Positions 6,335 to 8,179 of a stretch of DNA of 8,179 bases are shown one piece after another. The notes beneath the pieces are model-generated. The model was not told the DNA's origin. It searched no databases and was given only the letters and a program-made list of their open reading frames with translations. Positions within the stretch are counted from its first letter, which is position 1. Each line of letters opens with the position of its first letter. The DNA lies in NCBI GenBank assembly GCA_003646715.1, contig QMLL01000058.1, positions 1 to 8,179 of the forward strand. The letters run 5' to 3'. The stretch comes from Deltaproteobacteria bacterium. Its GTDB lineage: Bacteria; Desulfobacterota; Syntrophobacteria; B119-G9. Made by a program: the position numbers and the translations under genes.

Positions 6335-6736
6335 ATGTCTGAAAAAGAAATGCAAGTAAAAGAAAAAGCACAGATAACCACTGAAGGAGAACAGTTAAAG
6401 GAAGGGCCTGTGTTTCTCCCGAGTGTTGACATATTCGAATCCCCTGAGGCGATCACGATAGTTGCTGACTTGCCAGGTGTAAGCCCTGACAAGTTAAATA
6501 TTGATCTGCGTGATAACGAACTTACAATCGAAGGAGAAGTAGATTATAACATCGGAGAAGATGAAAAATACTTGCTTCAGGAATACGAGATCGGGAAATA
6601 CTACAGGAAATTTGCTCTTTCCAACGTCATTGACCAATCCAAAATTTCTGCTACAATGACTGACGGAGTCTTAAGGCTCGTACTTCCAAAAGTGGAAGCG
6701 GTCAAACCTCGAAAAATCGAAGTAAAAGCTGCATAA
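6335..6736 (+). CDS. Short divergent small heat-shock protein, Hsp20 family (third of three)
   Basis: 133 residues, Hsp20 fold but with a different, short and charged N-terminal arm (1-25, rich in K, E and Q) that lacks the DPF-type amphipathic start of the second protein. The alpha-crystallin domain runs about 27-119: VDIFES at 31-36, ADLPGV at 44-49, YYRKFALS at 89-96 and DGVLRLVLPK at 110-119. The tail has IEV at 128-130. The central RxxGxFxR region is changed to EYEIGKYYRK. GGGAGG at 6321-6326 is 8 bases before the ATG at 6335; the ATG at 6331 is out of frame. As the N-terminal arm controls oligomer size and client binding, this member may form smaller oligomers or act with the other two. 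Last Hsp20 gene before a GC-rich hairpin. Confidence 0.94.
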   Translation: MSEKEMQVKEKAQITTEGEQLKEGPVFLPSVDIFESPEAITIVADLPGVSPDKLNIDLRDNELTIEGEVDYNIGEDEKYLLQEYEIGKYYRKFALSNVIDQSKISATMTDGVLRLVLPKVEAVKPRKIEVKAA

Positions 6737-6741
6737 CAAAC

Positions 6742-6765
6742 AAACGGGAGGCTTGCCTCCCGTTT
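6742..6765 (+). terminator. GC-rich hairpin between the hsp20 genes and the J-domain gene
   Basis: A perfect 11-bp inverted repeat (AAACGGGAGGC at 6742-6752, GCCTCCCGTTT at 6755-6765). The closing C-G across TT can form a stable CUUG tetraloop on a 10-bp stem. Only three Ts follow before an A-run, so termination would be partial. It may instead protect the 3' end of the hsp20 mRNA and set a lower level of the J protein downstream. Confidence 0.6.
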
Positions 6766-6797
6766 AAAAAAACTAAACATTCCGGAGGGATTCTGGG

Positions 6798-7433
6798 ATG
6801 GCGAAAGACTATTATCTCATCTTGGGTGTCAGACGTGACGCTGACCAAGAAGAGATAAAGAGTGCTTATCGTCGTGCCGTGAAGGATCACCATCCGGATG
6901 TGTCAAAATCTCCGGACAAGGAGAAATTTATCGAAATTCAGGAAGCATATGACGTTTTGAAGGATCCGGAGAAAAAAAGAGCCTATGATGAATCGCTGAG
7001 AAGAGCTGAACGCAAGAGCAGGACAATTTACAGGGACTACCCGCGGAGCTTTACCCGCTCAAGATCCGATCCGTTTTTTTCTTTTTTTGAGGATCTGTTT
7101 GAAGATATAAGTTCAATTTTCTCGCATTCTTTCAGGCCACCGAGATCCCGTACTTACACAGCTGAAATTATACTTACCCCTGAAGAAGCTGAAGCTGGCG
7201 GTTACCTACCACTATCCATACCCATTGAGAAGCCTTGCATTTTCTGTGGCGGCAGAGGAAATGTAGGCTTTTTTACGTGCCCCCAGTGCCTCGGCAAAGG
7301 GACTATCACAACTTCTGTGCATGTGAAGGTCCGAATTCCGCCAAACGTGAAGCACGGTACTGTATTGGAAATAAATCTTGAGAAATTGGGGGGCAAGAAT
7401 TTTCTTATACAGCTAAAAATATTAGTATCTTAA
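6798..7433 (+). CDS. Compact DnaJ-like J-domain co-chaperone with one zinc-finger pair
   Basis: A predicted Hsp40-type co-chaperone that stimulates DnaK ATPase and delivers clients; 211 residues against about 375 for full DnaJ. The J domain is residues 1-68 with the catalytic HPD at 32-34. A Phe/Ser/Arg-rich linker covers about 75-118. A short beta segment follows (TAEIILTPEEAEAGG at 121-135), then CIFCGGRG (C147, C150) and CPQCLGKG (C161, C164): two CxxCxGxG repeats, enough for one zinc, instead of the four in DnaJ. The end (SVHVKVRIPPNVKHGTVLEI at 173-192) matches the closing strands of a DnaJ client-binding domain, so the protein looks naturally compact, not truncated. GGAGGG at 6784-6789 sits 8 bases before the ATG. 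It follows three small heat-shock genes, which suggests hand-over of held clients. No DnaK gene is in the window. Confidence 0.9.
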   Translation: MAKDYYLILGVRRDADQEEIKSAYRRAVKDHHPDVSKSPDKEKFIEIQEAYDVLKDPEKKRAYDESLRRAERKSRTIYRDYPRSFTRSRSDPFFSFFEDLFEDISSIFSHSFRPPRSRTYTAEIILTPEEAEAGGYLPLSIPIEKPCIFCGGRGNVGFFTCPQCLGKGTITTSVHVKVRIPPNVKHGTVLEINLEKLGGKNFLIQLKILVS

Positions 7434-7548
7434 TTTGAACGAGTGAACAAGTCCTTCCGGTAGCTTTAGAAACCTTACTCTGTTACCAGGAACTGGCCTT
7501 GCAAAAAACTTTTTATAACCAGTGGATCAAAAAAGAATCTGGTGATAT

Positions 7549-7554
7549 TATAAT
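7549..7554 (+). promoter_or_regulatory. Candidate -10 box upstream of the DUF202-receiver gene
   Basis: TATAAT at 7549-7554 is a perfect -10 hexamer in a 210-base gap after the J-domain gene. The sequence at the proper -35 distance (about 7526-7531, ATCAAA) is poor, so an activator might be needed or the match may be chance in an A/T-rich stretch. No terminator was found between 7434 and 7548; only a weak 4-bp CCAG/CTGG stem is seen near 7490. Confidence 0.35.
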
Positions 7555-7562
7555 AAATAAAT

Positions 7563-7640
7563 ATGCTAATAGACTCAGGAGAAATCGAATGCATCAAAAC
7601 CAAGCAAACGATACTCGCATTAAGGACGAGGGTCCACTAA
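7563..7640 (+). other. Short in-frame upstream segment ended by TAA, possible lost N-terminus of the next gene
   Basis: 25 codons from ATG 7563 to TAA 7638-7640, in the same reading frame as the DUF202-receiver gene that resumes directly after the stop. The residues (…IKTKQTILALRTRVH) contain an RT-type helix pattern like the region before the first membrane helix of DUF202 proteins. No Shine-Dalgarno precedes 7563. A good one (CAGGAG at 7576-7581) precedes ATG 7589, but that ATG is in another frame. It could be a leader, or the broken start of the downstream gene. Confidence 0.3.
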
Positions 7641-7643
7641 TTG

Positions 7644-8179
7644 ATGCCAATATTCCCAGCCAAGGCACGAACGGAGCTGGCTTTCATAAGAACAGGTGTT
7701 GCGTTTATAGCTCTTGCCACGGGACTCATGCGTTATTTCGGTGTGGGATGGTGGACTATAACAGACGCCGTAATTTTTATACTCGGGATGGCAATGGTAA
7801 CCATTGGTATCTACTATTACCTGCCCACGAGAAAACAGGAAGACAGATTAATTGATCTGATCCGTCAGAAGGAAGAAGATCTGATGGGCAAAAAGTTCAG
7901 GATATTGGTACTTGACGATGATCCAAATGTGTGTAAAGCATCTGAGTTTTACCTAAGCAAAGAAGGATACCATGTAGAGGCATCCATAGATCCGTTTGCA
8001 GCAAAGGAACGGCTTGAGGCCACGGAATTTGACGTTGTGATAACAGACTTGATGATGGAAGGTAAAGTAGACATAGAAAATAACCAGCAGCTTATAAGAG
8101 CCGAAAAGGAACTTAAAGAACTCGCAATGAACGCCGAAGTTCCACCGGAAATTTCATACCTAATTGAGAAAAAATCAGG
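7644..8179 (+). CDS. DUF202-like membrane protein fused to a response-regulator receiver domain (3' end outside window)
   Basis: An open frame running off the right edge, at least 178 residues. It begins with a DUF202-like motif, RTELAFIRTG at 9-18, and two membrane helices (about 18-32 and 38-59). A charged helix (63-82) leads to a receiver domain: RILVLDDD at 86-93 with acidic pair D91/D92, and phospho-acceptor D135 in VVITDLMM. Beyond D135 the sequence (residues 139-178, E/K-rich, with EVPPEISYLIE) does not look like the usual second half of a receiver, so another domain or an insertion may begin there. Start is uncertain: ATG 7644, or TTG 7641 which lies 8 bases after GAGGG (7628-7632); the TAA at 7638 excludes anything earlier in this frame unless the gene is interrupted. 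Likely a membrane-tethered signalling protein; its partner kinase is unknown. Confidence 0.72.
   Translation, partial: MPIFPAKARTELAFIRTGVAFIALATGLMRYFGVGWWTITDAVIFILGMAMVTIGIYYYLPTRKQEDRLIDLIRQKEEDLMGKKFRILVLDDDPNVCKASEFYLSKEGYHVEASIDPFAAKERLEATEFDVVITDLMMEGKVDIENNQQLIRAEKELKELAMNAEVPPEISYLIEKKS

Noticed and set aside
7499..7855. 118-codon open frame on + strand
   Set aside because: It overlaps the DUF202-receiver frame, which has two membrane helices and continues into a recognisable receiver. The 118-codon translation has no recognisable pattern (rich in N, H, R and C), although ATG 7589 within it has a fair Shine-Dalgarno.
1..8179. CRISPR array, insertion sequence, attachment site or prophage signs
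   Set aside because: No repeat-spacer pattern, transposase, terminal repeats or integrase seen; the tRNA gene has no duplicated 3' end elsewhere in the window.

Overview
This is a bacterial chromosomal window with every identifiable protein gene on the + strand. It has moderate G+C (low-to-mid 40s % by eye), sigma70-like promoters and Shine-Dalgarno sites. The gene types (a two-helix RCK potassium channel with a basic residue in the filter, a cysteine synthase joined to a cysteinyl-tRNA-synthetase-like domain, Der, a cluster of small heat-shock proteins and a DUF202 protein) suggest an anaerobic or thermotolerant Gram-negative lineage such as Desulfobacterota or Nitrospirota. That placement is a guess from gene style, not from a marker gene.

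Layout. Positions 43-1053 encode a K+ channel with a cytoplasmic RCK/TrkA regulatory part. After a short gap with a candidate promoter, 1148-3460 encodes a 770-residue fusion of an apparently intact PLP-dependent cysteine synthase and a full-length class I CysRS-like domain. The CysRS half keeps HLGH and the C-terminal anticodon-domain tail but has lost three of the four zinc ligands that give CysRS its cysteine specificity, and its KMSKS loop is altered. This is the most unusual object in the window. Positions 3461-3783 hold a strong hairpin, a 12-bp palindrome, a well-formed promoter, a tRNA-Ala(GGC) gene and an intrinsic terminator that ends only 18 bases before the ribosome-assembly GTPase gene der (3784-5148).

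Positions 5149-7433 form a proteostasis cluster: a sigma70-like promoter, a leader in which a pyrimidine tract can pair with the Shine-Dalgarno of the first gene (candidate RNA thermometer), three different Hsp20 genes, a GC-rich hairpin, and a compact J-domain protein with one pair of zinc-binding CxxCxG motifs. The small heat-shock proteins would hold unfolding clients and the J protein could pass them to DnaK, which is not in the window.

The right end (7641 or 7644 to the edge) is an incomplete gene for a DUF202-like two-helix membrane segment fused to a response-regulator receiver domain. A same-frame upstream segment (7563-7637) is separated from it by a single TAA, so the gene is either started internally or interrupted.
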